From: Paraburkholderia silviterrae
Lineage (GTDB): Bacteria; Pseudomonadota; Gammaproteobacteria; Burkholderiales; Burkholderiaceae
Assembly: GCF_004353915.1 (NCBI RefSeq)
Contig: NZ_SMRP01000051.1
Location: 1 to 35,788, forward strand
Direction: 5' to 3'
DNA: 35,788 nt
The notes under the pieces were generated by a model. It did no database searches. It saw only the letters and a program-made list of their open reading frames with translations, and was not told the origin of the DNA. Below are positions 19,751 through 27,994 of the stretch, in pieces; within the stretch, counting starts at the first letter, position 1; each line of letters starts with the position of its first letter. The position numbers were made by a program, and so were the translations under genes.

Positions 19751-21024
19751 TGGCTGTGCGCAACATCCCGGTGGTGATTGGCGGCGCCGGACTCGAATGT
19801 GCTTACGCTAGCAGCCCCGACGAACTCGTTCGTCGGCTGGCTGCCGGCGAGAGCGTGGCGACGCAGCCATGGTTCGCGCGCGATCGCGAGGCCGCCGACC
19901 TGCGCCTTCCCGGCAACCCGCATCACGCGAGTTTCTTCGTCGGGGAGGCCGCGCGGATGTCCGTGATGGAGCGTGCGCAGCAAGTGCTGGAGCGCGTCAT
20001 CGCTCAGGCGCTGCAAGGCTCGAACCTCGACGAGGCGGCCCTTTGCGGTCCGGACGTGCGCGTCTATGTGGCCGGGCATGGCATGCGCCCCAATATTGGG
20101 GACTTCGCCGGCTATGAAAACCGCAACGATGACGAAGATCGGCTGTACTTCCCGAAGCTCAAGGAACTGAGTGTCGCGAATTACGCTCAGGACGAGCTCG
20201 CTCATCGGCTCGCGCTCAGGTACCGGCTGGCTGCACCGCCGGTTCCGATCTACACGGCCAGCTGCTCCGCGATGTCCTCGCTCTACCTCGCCTCGCAGGC
20301 GATACGCGCGGGCCTGGCGCGCAGGGCACTCGTTGTCGGGTGGATGCAATACACGCTGCAGGACATCGTGTTCATGGGCGGCCAGGGCGTACTGGGCGTC
20401 GGCAATTCGCAGCCGTTCTCGGCGCAGAGCGGTGGCATGTTGCCGGCGGACGGTGCGTGCGCACTCCTGCTTGAGGCCGCCGACGACGCGCCCGGGACCA
20501 CGACATCGCCCCGGATACAGCTCGCCAGCTGTGTGGCGTATCAAAGCAGCGGAGAGGCGCGCAGCGCAATAACCGCGGATTTTCGCGCGATTGCCGCAAC
20601 GATGGAGCGCGCACTCGAGGCCGCCGCGCTCAAGCCCGAGCAGATCGCATGCGTCGTTCCGCATGCCAATGGCACGCCGGCAAGCGACAAGTCCGAGGCC
20701 ATGGCGATCCTGAAGATATGGGGGAAACAAGGCGTGCCTGTCGTGACGTACAAGGGGCAAACCGGCTACATGTCGGTCTGCAGCGGGCTGCTCGATCTGT
20801 TTGCGATTACCGATGCGCTCGTGAAGCAGGAGGTGCTTCCCGCGCAAACGCGTCTGCCTTTGGACGACACGTTGCAGATCGATTTTCACGCCAATCGCGC
20901 TGCGCTGCCACTTGCCGGCGGCGCAATTTTGAAGAGCACACTCGGTCTCGACGGCTCCATTGTCGCGTGTGTCTTGATGCAGGAGCCACAGCCCGGAGGT
21001 TTGCATGAAGTGCGTGGTTCCTGA
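19750..21024 (+). CDS. Ketosynthase-like protein with Cys-His-Tyr centre
   Basis: A 424-residue beta-ketoacyl synthase homologue. Cys172 lies in YTASCSAMSS and His305 in VVPHANGTPASD, both in register with FabF. The third position, normally the His of TGHTLGAAG, is Tyr340 (TGYMSVCSG). The enzyme may therefore decarboxylate poorly, work with another substrate, or act as an acyltransferase or priming enzyme. Its ATG overlaps the preceding stop by one base (TGATG), so it is probably translated in step with the double ketosynthase. The next gene overlaps its 3' end by 20 nt. Confidence 0.85.
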   Translation: MAVRNIPVVIGGAGLECAYASSPDELVRRLAAGESVATQPWFARDREAADLRLPGNPHHASFFVGEAARMSVMERAQQVLERVIAQALQGSNLDEAALCGPDVRVYVAGHGMRPNIGDFAGYENRNDDEDRLYFPKLKELSVANYAQDELAHRLALRYRLAAPPVPIYTASCSAMSSLYLASQAIRAGLARRALVVGWMQYTLQDIVFMGGQGVLGVGNSQPFSAQSGGMLPADGACALLLEAADDAPGTTTSPRIQLASCVAYQSSGEARSAITADFRAIAATMERALEAAALKPEQIACVVPHANGTPASDKSEAMAILKIWGKQGVPVVTYKGQTGYMSVCSGLLDLFAITDALVKQEVLPAQTRLPLDDTLQIDFHANRAALPLAGGAILKSTLGLDGSIVACVLMQEPQPGGLHEVRGS

Positions 21025-22075
21025 TAGCGCGATCGGCGTGATCGGGATAAGCACGGTGGAAAGCGGTCATTCCTTCGTCCCCTTTGAGCCGAGCTGGTTC
21101 AACGCCACCGAGGCGCGTTTTTTCAAACAGGCGCAGCGGCGCCAGGCACAGCGGGAATGGCTTTTCAGTCGCTTCGGCATGCCCGGCACCGGCGTGGACT
21201 GCGAACAGATGCGCCAGGCGGCGTATCGCGAAGCGCTCAATGCGGTTGCGAAGGTTTGCCGAAATGCTTTCGACCAGGTTGGCCGGAAGCTGGAAACCCA
21301 GATTCGCAAGCAGCGGTCCGCATTCGTCTATTTCGACTCGTGGGGAGAGACGGCCACGTTCGAGGGGACGAACAGCTGGCGGGACGTCATCAGCCTCGAC
21401 ATGCTCCCCAAGCCCATTCTTCGCGATTACGGAATCCGGAACTTCTCCTGCAAGGTGCGCGGGGAACGCAACGGTTTCATCCACGCGATTCGTTTGGCGT
21501 CCGATCTGCTGAATTCCGATGAGATGGACACGGTCGTGGTTGCCGGGTTGTTTCGAAGCTTGCCGATCATGGTGCTGTCTTCGGCAGCAGAGCGCGTGGC
21601 GCTGCACGGCGGAGCGCGATCGAAGCTGGCCACTCCGTGCCCGAGCGTCGAGCGCGCCGGTTGTGTCGTGTTGCGCAAGCTCCCGGTGGGGGGCATGTCG
21701 CTCGCCATCACGTCATACGCCCAGCTGCCGGAGAGCCCGCAGCGTGCACGCGGCGATCTCGCCCGGGTGTGGAGCGCGCGCTGCAACGAACGCACCGCAT
21801 ACGTCATGGCCGGCCTGCATCCGAGTGCCGCCATGCGCGAGCTGGAGCGCGATGCCTATGCGGCCTCTGCGCTCGACAAGCGCTATCTCTCGGTTTGCGA
21901 TGTTTATGGAGACAGTGGATGCATGAACCCCATGCTCGCGCTGACCCATTTGACCCACGCACCGGACTGGAGAGGGGGCAGCCACGCGCTGATCAGCGCT
22001 GACGACGGGCGCGGCGGTGTCTGGGCGCTGGAATGCTGGAACGACCCGCATGGGGCGCAGGAGCTTGAACGATGA
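21005..22075 (+). CDS. Divergent ketosynthase-like (thiolase-fold) protein
   Basis: A 356-residue protein that I place in the ketosynthase superfamily only tentatively. Cys149 in NFSCKVRGERNGFIHAIRLA, followed by DTVVVAGLF, sits in the same register as the nucleophile helix and strand of FabF. The usual NAHGTGT block cannot be found. The final loop reads VCDVYGDSGCMNP where a GHxxGAAG motif would be. It starts inside the preceding gene (20-nt overlap) and its stop overlaps the next start as ATGA. It may be a partner subunit of the Cys-His-Tyr ketosynthase rather than an independent enzyme. Confidence 0.65.
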   Translation: MKCVVPDSAIGVIGISTVESGHSFVPFEPSWFNATEARFFKQAQRRQAQREWLFSRFGMPGTGVDCEQMRQAAYREALNAVAKVCRNAFDQVGRKLETQIRKQRSAFVYFDSWGETATFEGTNSWRDVISLDMLPKPILRDYGIRNFSCKVRGERNGFIHAIRLASDLLNSDEMDTVVVAGLFRSLPIMVLSSAAERVALHGGARSKLATPCPSVERAGCVVLRKLPVGGMSLAITSYAQLPESPQRARGDLARVWSARCNERTAYVMAGLHPSAAMRELERDAYAASALDKRYLSVCDVYGDSGCMNPMLALTHLTHAPDWRGGSHALISADDGRGGVWALECWNDPHGAQELER

Positions 22076-22164
22076 ACCCCTGCGATTTCGCGTTTGAAGT
22101 AACGCACAGCCCGCGTGCCGCCGCAAAGCGCGGCCGGCGGGCGGCATTGGAGGTGCGGTCATGA
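22072..22164 (+). CDS. Possible 30-residue coupled peptide
   Basis: A 30-codon frame whose ATG overlaps the previous stop (ATGA at 22072-22075) and whose TGA overlaps the next gene's ATG (ATGA at 22161-22164). It begins MNPCDFAFEV and ends in a basic, Arg- and Ala-rich stretch. The exact double overlap would let ribosomes pass from the ketosynthase-like gene to the ABC ATPase by re-initiation. It could be a real peptide, a coupling device without a functional product, or chance. The GGAGGTG in its last codons is the ribosome binding site of the ATPase. Confidence 0.4.
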   Translation: MNPCDFAFEVTHSPRAAAKRGRRAALEVRS

Positions 22165-22868
22165 CTATTAGCGTACAACCCCTGCCGATCGTCCAGATGC
22201 AGGGCGCCGGCAAGCGCTACGGAAGCGGCGCGGGCGCGGTGCATGCCCTGCAGGGCATCGACCTCACGATACGGCCGGGCGAGTTCGTCGCGTTGTGCGG
22301 GCCGTCGGGCAGCGGCAAGAGCACGCTGCTCAATCTGATGGCCGGCATCGATGCGCCAACCGAAGGGCGCGCGCTGCTCCTCAATCACGATTTCGGGAGC
22401 TTGAGCGACGTCGCGGCTGCTGCGCTGCGTGCGAAGACGATTGGCTTCGTGTTCCAGTTCTTCAACCTGCTGCCGGTCCTCAGCATATTCGACAACGTGT
22501 ACTACCCGTTGATGCTCAACGGGCACAGCCGCGCGGATGCGCGCGACGAGGTGATGTCGATGCTCGAGCGCGTGGGTCTGATCGCGCATTACAAGCGCAG
22601 ACCGGGCGAGCTTTCCGGCGGGCAGCAGCAGCGTGCCGCCATTGCGCGTGCGCTCGTGAAGCGCCCGGCGCTGGTTGTCGCGGACGAGCCGACGGGCAAT
22701 CTGGATACGCACACGGGCGAGGAAATCGTCGATTTGCTGCTCGACATGAACAAAGAACTGCAGACCACGTTCGTCATCTCCACCCATTCGCTGCAATTGA
22801 AGGACAGGGCGCGACGTGTCATCGAGATCGAGGATGGGAGGCTCAAACGAGATGGGCAGCAAATTTAA
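22161..22868 (+). CDS. ABC transporter ATP-binding protein, LolD/MacB-like
   Basis: A 235-residue ATPase with every ABC motif in order. Walker A is GPSGSGKST (47-55). The Q-loop is FVFQFFNLLPVLS (Gln99). The signature is LSGGQQQRAA (151-160), Walker B is LVVADEPTGNLD (171-182), and the H-loop is STHS (His209). The FNLLP Q-loop and the short single-domain build are typical of LolD/MacB/FtsE-type ATPases that serve FtsX-fold permeases, and one is encoded two genes downstream. These are mechanotransmission transporters rather than importers. GGAGGTGCGGTC gives the ribosome binding site. Confidence 0.95.
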   Translation: MTISVQPLPIVQMQGAGKRYGSGAGAVHALQGIDLTIRPGEFVALCGPSGSGKSTLLNLMAGIDAPTEGRALLLNHDFGSLSDVAAAALRAKTIGFVFQFFNLLPVLSIFDNVYYPLMLNGHSRADARDEVMSMLERVGLIAHYKRRPGELSGGQQQRAAIARALVKRPALVVADEPTGNLDTHTGEEIVDLLLDMNKELQTTFVISTHSLQLKDRARRVIEIEDGRLKRDGQQI

Positions 22869-23538
22869 GGCGCTTTTGCGCGGCACCCTTTGCGCGATGC
22901 TCTTCGCGAGCGCGCAGGCCATGGCGGATAACGCAACGAGCGACGCGGCGCGAAGCGCGGCGACGCTGGCCGCGCTGAGTGCGCAGAGCACGGGCGATGC
23001 CCGTGCGCAGGCGATTCTCGCGATCGCGCAGCGCGCCTCGGGCTCGGACCTCGACCACGCAGTGTCCACGCTCAGGACAACGCTCATGCGCGATCCGGCG
23101 GACCTGAACGCGAAGATGTATTACGGGTACGGCCTGCTGCGTCTGGCGCGTCAGTATCTTGCCAACAAGAATTTCATGCAGGCAGCCGAGCGCGCGAAGC
23201 AGGGATTTTTCTACGTCGACGAGGCCGCGGATAGTGCGCCGGACGACTGGCGGCTGCGCTACCAGCGCACGCGCGTCGACGCGTTCGCGCCGCCTTCGAC
23301 TGGACGGTGCGTGATCGCACTCAAGGACACGGCCTACCTCAAGTCGAATGCGGCTGTGCCGCGCGACCTGATGCCGATGATCGACTTCATGCGGGGGCGC
23401 GCTCAGGATGTGTGCCGCCAGGGCTCGTCGCTGGCGGGCGGCAATCCGGAGCAAGCGTCCGCTGTCGCGCCCGCCCCGCCCATGACGCCTGCGGAGATCG
23501 CCAACGTGCTGGAACCCATCGTGAAGGAGCAGCGATGA
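22852..23538 (+). CDS. Exported periplasmic helical protein of unknown function
   Basis: A 228-residue protein with a clear Sec signal peptide: basic MGSKFKALLR, a hydrophobic core, and a likely cut after AQAMA. No lipobox is present, so it is expected to be a soluble periplasmic protein. The middle (about 60-140) looks like tetratricopeptide-type helical hairpins, but I cannot assign a family. The C terminus is Pro- and Ala-rich and then helical. The ATG at 22852 lies within the ATPase gene (17-nt overlap), behind GGGAGG; an in-frame GTG at 22816 would spoil the signal peptide. Lying between ATPase and permease, it is probably a periplasmic partner of this transporter. Confidence 0.8.
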   Translation: MGSKFKALLRGTLCAMLFASAQAMADNATSDAARSAATLAALSAQSTGDARAQAILAIAQRASGSDLDHAVSTLRTTLMRDPADLNAKMYYGYGLLRLARQYLANKNFMQAAERAKQGFFYVDEAADSAPDDWRLRYQRTRVDAFAPPSTGRCVIALKDTAYLKSNAAVPRDLMPMIDFMRGRAQDVCRQGSSLAGGNPEQASAVAPAPPMTPAEIANVLEPIVKEQR

Positions 23539-24863
23539 GCACTGCATTGTTCTATCTTTCGAACGCCGTGATGGTCTACGCCTTTGCGGTTGCGCTCGGT
23601 GCTTGCCTGTGGCGCCGTACCGATCTTCAGTATGTCTTTCTGAATCTGTTTCGCCAGCGCCGCCGCTCGGGCATGACGCTGCTCGCCATCGTCCTCGGCG
23701 GTGTCGCGGTCTTTCTGTTCGGCGGCTTTGTCGACTATTCCTTTTGGGCTTTGCGCGAGCAGACGATTCGCACGAACGTCGGCCACATCCAGCTCTACGA
23801 AAAAGGGTATCTCGAGAGCGGCGCCGCGGTCGGAACCATGACGCATAGCATTGCTAACTATGATGAAATCGCGCGCATCTTGCGCACCGATCCGGTGATC
23901 GGGCCGCATATCAAGACCGTGACCGGGCGCATCGAGTTTTCGGGAATCATTTCTCGCTATGAGAGCGGCGTGTCGACCTTTTTCTCGGGCGTGGGCGTGG
24001 AGCCCGAGACTTCGCTCGAGCTCGGCGCACTCGATCGCGTGGTGTCCGGAAGCGACCTCTCGCGTATCCAGTCGAAGGGGGTGACGATTGGCTCGGGTGT
24101 GGCCGCCGCCCTGAAGGCGAAGTACGACGACTACACCGATATGCTCGTCGTCACGCCGGGCGGGGGGCAGAACGCCATGTCGGTGCAGGTACGCGGCGTG
24201 TTCTCTTCGGGCATCAAGGAGTACGACGACACCACGATCAAGCTGCCGCTGAAGACGGTGCAGCAACTGCTGCAGACCTCGAACGTGAGCCGCATGATCA
24301 TTCTGCTCGACAACACGGACTATACCGATGCAGCCATGCGGCGCATCGACGAGATCATCAAGGCACGCAATCTGCCGCTCGAAGCGCGTCCGTGGACCGA
24401 TCTCGCCGTGTTCTATCACCAGGTCGTCAATCTGTTCGAGGGCATCTTCTTCTTCATCAAGGCGCTCGTCAGCGTGATCGTCGTCTTCATGATTGGCAAC
24501 ACATTGATGATGAGCGTCGTCGAGCGCACGCGGGAGATCGCGACGCTGCGCGCGCTCGGCCTCACGAAGCGCCACGTTGGCCGGCTCTTCATTCTCGAGG
24601 GCATCGTGATCGGTTTGCTCGGCGCCGCGATCAGCGTCGTGCTCGGGATCGGCATTGCCGAGCTCATCAACATCAACGGTGTGCCCATGCCGCCGTCGCC
24701 GGGCTACACCCAGGGTTATCTGGCGTTTGTCATGTGGACGGGCGATTACCGGCTGTTCTGGTTCGCGTGCGCGCTGCCGCTGGTCACCGCGGTGATTGCC
24801 TCGATCATGCCGGCGCGGCGCGCTGCGAATCTCGTCATTGCCGAAGCATTCAGGTTCGTTTGA
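23535..24863 (+). CDS. ABC transporter permease, LolC/LolE/MacB (FtsX) family
   Basis: A 442-residue permease with the FtsX layout: one helix, a large periplasmic domain, then three helices. The helix before the periplasmic domain is at about 47-66. The periplasmic domain spans about 70-300. Three C-terminal helices lie at about 302-325, 350-378 and 406-425. The conserved cytoplasmic VVERTREIATLRALGLTKRHV follows the second helix. An extra hydrophobic segment at about 5-25 precedes the usual first helix. The ATG at 23535 overlaps the previous stop (ATGA). LolCE/MacB relatives extract lipids or lipoproteins from the inner membrane or drive periplasmic export. With a LolA-like protein nearby, a lipid-export role is likely. 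Confidence 0.92.
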   Translation: MSTALFYLSNAVMVYAFAVALGACLWRRTDLQYVFLNLFRQRRRSGMTLLAIVLGGVAVFLFGGFVDYSFWALREQTIRTNVGHIQLYEKGYLESGAAVGTMTHSIANYDEIARILRTDPVIGPHIKTVTGRIEFSGIISRYESGVSTFFSGVGVEPETSLELGALDRVVSGSDLSRIQSKGVTIGSGVAAALKAKYDDYTDMLVVTPGGGQNAMSVQVRGVFSSGIKEYDDTTIKLPLKTVQQLLQTSNVSRMIILLDNTDYTDAAMRRIDEIIKARNLPLEARPWTDLAVFYHQVVNLFEGIFFFIKALVSVIVVFMIGNTLMMSVVERTREIATLRALGLTKRHVGRLFILEGIVIGLLGAAISVVLGIGIAELININGVPMPPSPGYTQGYLAFVMWTGDYRLFWFACALPLVTAVIASIMPARRAANLVIAEAFRFV

Positions 24864-24903
24864 ACCACATATCAACATTTATCAACGACAAAAGGAAATA
24901 CAG

Positions 24904-25662
24904 ATGAAAAAGCAGCAACGGGTTCTGATTACGGGGGCGGGCCGCGGTATTGGTTTCGCGATCGCTCGACTGCTGGCCTCCGAGGGCTACGACCTCGTGT
25001 TGAATTATCGATCGGAGCAGGGCAAGTCGATCGCGAATCTGCAGCGATTCCTGCAAAGCGACGAGGCGAAGGGTGTCGATATCCGGCTCGCCAAGGGGGA
25101 CATTGCGGAGACCCGCGATATCGAGAGCATGATGAAGGCGCTGCGCGCCGATGGCATCGAGCAGATCGATCACCTCGTGCTCAACGCCGCGAGCTCGCCC
25201 TTCAAGCCGTTCCTAGACATGAACAAGTTCGACTGGAAACTGCTGCTCAACAGCAATCTGGTCGGCAACGTCGCCTGCGTGAACGAAGTGGTGCCGATGA
25301 TGAAGGACGGCGGCACGATCTGCGTTCTCTCGAGCATGGGTAGCCGCGTCGTCATGCCGAAGTATCCGCTCGGCATCATGAAATCGGCGCTCGAGAATCT
25401 CGTGCGCTATCTCGAAGTCGAACTCTATGACCGCAATGTGCGCGTCAACGGCGTCTGCGCCGGTCTCGTCAACACGGACATGGGGCCGATTCTCAAGGAA
25501 ATGTGGCCGGAAGCCGTGGCGCGCTTCGAGGCGGGCAACCGCCGCTGGGCGATCGAACCCGAAGAAGTCGCGGAAATCGTGTCGTTCCTGATTTCGCCGA
25601 AATCCTCGGCTATCCGCGGCGCGACGGTGCTGGCCGATCTGGGCGGCGGGCTGTCAGCCTGA
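24904..25662 (+). CDS. FabL-like short-chain reductase, putative enoyl-ACP reductase
   Basis: A 252-residue SDR with TGAGRGIG (10-17) and NAAS (94-97). The segment LGIMKSALENLVRYLEVEL closely resembles FabL of Bacillus (VGVSKAALEALTRYLAVEL), and IRGATVLADLGGG ends the fold. FabL/FabI enzymes use Tyr-x6-Lys; here Tyr154 precedes Lys160 by only six positions (x5). The register is therefore off by one and activity is not certain. A saturating role would complete the KS-KR-DH-ER cycle of this cluster. The ATG at 24904 follows AAAGGAAATA, 40 nt after the permease. A second ketoreductase or other SDR function remains possible. Confidence 0.75.
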   Translation: MKKQQRVLITGAGRGIGFAIARLLASEGYDLVLNYRSEQGKSIANLQRFLQSDEAKGVDIRLAKGDIAETRDIESMMKALRADGIEQIDHLVLNAASSPFKPFLDMNKFDWKLLLNSNLVGNVACVNEVVPMMKDGGTICVLSSMGSRVVMPKYPLGIMKSALENLVRYLEVELYDRNVRVNGVCAGLVNTDMGPILKEMWPEAVARFEAGNRRWAIEPEEVAEIVSFLISPKSSAIRGATVLADLGGGLSA

Positions 25663-25672
25663 GGGGGCGCCG

Positions 25673-26521
25673 ATGATACACAGAAAAGTAGCGCTTGTTG
25701 CGGCGTTGCTGGTGAGTGCTGCATCGGCCGCGTCGGCCGACGAAGCGGTCCCGCTCGCTTTGCCGGCGTCCGCCGCTGCAGCGCCGGCGAGCGAAAGCGG
25801 TGCCCCTGTGCAGCAGGACGCCCAGGCCCAGCACATCATTCGCATGGCCGATCGCGTGCGCGCGCCGGATCAGCCGTTCCGCTATTCCGTGAAGCTCAGC
25901 GAGTTTCAGGGCGGCAAGAGCGTGAACCAGCAGACGCTCGATATCTCCATGCGCTTTTACAAGTTCTCGGAGCGCGCTCTGAAGGGCGACGCGCGCGCGC
26001 TCGTGCGCTTTGTCGAGCCGGTCAGGGACAAGGGCAAGGCCATGCTCTCGGACTACGAGAAGATGTGGTACTACGCGCCGGATCTGCGCCGGCCGATCCC
26101 CATCTCCAAGCAGCAGCGGCTCATTGGGCAGATCTCGAACGGTGACGTTGTCGCGGCGGATTTCGACTATTCGTACGTCTCGCAGCTGCAAGGCGAGGAG
26201 CCTTGCGGCAAGACCACATGCTATCGCGTCGCGTTGCAGCGGCGCTGGCCGTTCGTAACATACCCGAAGATCATGTACTGGGTCGAGAAAGATACGTTCT
26301 ATCCGTATCGAGCCGACTTCATGTCCGATTCCGGCGTGGTCATCAAGCGGTCGTACTACAGCGATTTTCGTTCGGAGCTTGGGCAGATGCGCCCGCATCG
26401 TATCGTCGTTGAGGATTCGCTTCGTAAGGATAACTATACGACCATGGATTATTCCGATGTGCGTTACGAGTCGCTGCCGGATAGCTATTTCCAGATCGAC
26501 TATCTCATGCGCCTGAATTGA
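25673..26521 (+). CDS. LolA-like outer-membrane lipoprotein-sorting family protein
   Basis: A 282-residue exported protein. The signal peptide has a basic start, a hydrophobic core and a likely cut after ASAASA. A Pro/Ala linker follows, then a LolA-like half-barrel. Typical blocks are RALVRFVEPVRDKGKAMLSDYEKMWYYAPDLRRP and YPKIMYWVEKDTFYPYRADF, familiar from proteins annotated as outer membrane lipoprotein-sorting proteins. Such folds carry acyl chains across the periplasm. It follows the FabL-like gene by 10 nt behind a GAGGGGG ribosome binding site. It is not the housekeeping LolA (~200 residues, different motifs). It likely ferries the cluster's lipid from the ABC permease to the outer membrane. 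Confidence 0.85.
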   Translation: MIHRKVALVAALLVSAASAASADEAVPLALPASAAAAPASESGAPVQQDAQAQHIIRMADRVRAPDQPFRYSVKLSEFQGGKSVNQQTLDISMRFYKFSERALKGDARALVRFVEPVRDKGKAMLSDYEKMWYYAPDLRRPIPISKQQRLIGQISNGDVVAADFDYSYVSQLQGEEPCGKTTCYRVALQRRWPFVTYPKIMYWVEKDTFYPYRADFMSDSGVVIKRSYYSDFRSELGQMRPHRIVVEDSLRKDNYTTMDYSDVRYESLPDSYFQIDYLMRLN

Positions 26522-26602
26522 TCCGCTCGAACTGCTGCGGTTCGGGGGGAGCACGGATTGGCCGACAAAGGCGTCATCGTTTGACATGACAGGACAGGGA
26601 TA

Positions 26603-27994
26603 GTGAAAAACCGCTTAGCACTAACGTGTTTTGCCGCGCTGGGGGCGCAGTGGTTCGCGCCGCCGGCGCATGCGTTCGACTGCGCTTCCGCGCGCGGCTA
26701 CGTGGGCCTCGAGGGCGACGGCGCGCTCTCACGCGACAGCTTGTGGGGCAGCGATTCGTCCCCGAGCAACTTCACCGTGAATGGCTATGCCAGCGGGACC
26801 ATTTCGTGCCAGCTCTCCGGGCAGTTCAGCGTGAAGGCGTCGGGGGTCGCGGAGTATGCGATGGACACGGAAGATCCCGGCACACTCGACGGCAAAAAGG
26901 ACAGCGGCCTTGCCATCCTGAACGAGGGGTACGTCACCTGGAAGCCGTCGGAGCAGATCTTCCTCGACGTCGGCAAGATCGAGCGCAGTAACGGCAATCT
27001 GTTTTCGCAGAATCCGCTCGACGTGGTTCGCAATACGTCGGGAAATCTGCGCTCCACGCTCGTCAGCAATGGCGACACGAACCGCTACGGGTTCTACCGT
27101 GAAGGGTCGGTGGGGCTGGGCGTGACTGCATACAACGACCATGGCACGATCGACCTCGCTTACTTGCCGAAGCTCGCGACCAACAACGACCAGGCGCAAT
27201 CCGCGGAGAGATGGAGCGCGCTCGAGCGCACCAACTCCAACAACCGCTTTTACGCGGCATTCACGTCTTCGGCGCTGAGCAATTTCAATCCTACCGTCGC
27301 GGCGGTGGTGGGCGACTACAACGTGCTCGGCGTGGGGACCAGCGGCTATTTGATGGACAACCTCATGCTGGGCGTGCAGGCGTCGGTCAGCAAGGGGCAG
27401 CGCTGGCGCCATTTGAATATGGCCAAGGCGGCGGCCATCCGCTCGTATCAGAACGTGGGCGATCCTTTTTCGATCGACCGGGACGGCGCGCTTACCGATA
27501 TTGCCGTTGGCCTGCGCTACACCGATTCCGATCGCAGGGAATATGGCATCGAATACTACGGCCAGAGCCAGGGTTACAGCCGCAGCGAATGGAAGGGCTA
27601 CTTCGACACGGTCACGTTCGTCAACGGCGGCTATGCGAAAGGCTTGCCACCCTCCGTCGCCGCAAATCTCGCGTCGGGCTACGACCAGTACTCGAGCCTC
27701 TTCGCATCGGAGACGGACAACGCGAACCGGGCGGGCAACCTGCTCGGCAAGCATTATCTGACCGTCTTCGTCAGTTCAAAGAAGCAGGCGCTCCGCAAGC
27801 TCGACTGGACGGCGTCGGTGACGACGAATCTGGTCGATGGCAGTGCATATGCCAACGCACGCTTGAGCACCTTCGCAAGCAATCACGTCGAGCTTTACAC
27901 GGGAGCCTCGATGAGTTTCGGATCGAGCCGTTCTGAATTCGGGCAATTCGGCAGGAGGGGGTATGTTTATGCAGGAACGCGAATCATCGTTTGA
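26603..27994 (+). CDS. Putative outer-membrane beta-barrel protein
   Basis: A 463-residue exported protein starting at GTG 26603 (ribosome binding site AGGGA). The signal peptide MKNRLALTCFAALGAQWFA ends near PPAHA. The mature part is rich in alternating polar and aromatic segments, Gly, Asn and Ser (GYVGLEGDGALSRDSLW, FSVKASGVAEYAMD, RRGYVYAGTRIIV), as in transmembrane beta-barrels. It ends in Val instead of the usual Phe or Tyr. I cannot assign a family with confidence. It lies 81 nt after the LolA-like gene and its 3' end overlaps the acyltransferase start by 32 nt. In context it could be the outer-membrane end of the export path. Confidence 0.72.
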   Translation: MKNRLALTCFAALGAQWFAPPAHAFDCASARGYVGLEGDGALSRDSLWGSDSSPSNFTVNGYASGTISCQLSGQFSVKASGVAEYAMDTEDPGTLDGKKDSGLAILNEGYVTWKPSEQIFLDVGKIERSNGNLFSQNPLDVVRNTSGNLRSTLVSNGDTNRYGFYREGSVGLGVTAYNDHGTIDLAYLPKLATNNDQAQSAERWSALERTNSNNRFYAAFTSSALSNFNPTVAAVVGDYNVLGVGTSGYLMDNLMLGVQASVSKGQRWRHLNMAKAAAIRSYQNVGDPFSIDRDGALTDIAVGLRYTDSDRREYGIEYYGQSQGYSRSEWKGYFDTVTFVNGGYAKGLPPSVAANLASGYDQYSSLFASETDNANRAGNLLGKHYLTVFVSSKKQALRKLDWTASVTTNLVDGSAYANARLSTFASNHVELYTGASMSFGSSRSEFGQFGRRGYVYAGTRIIV

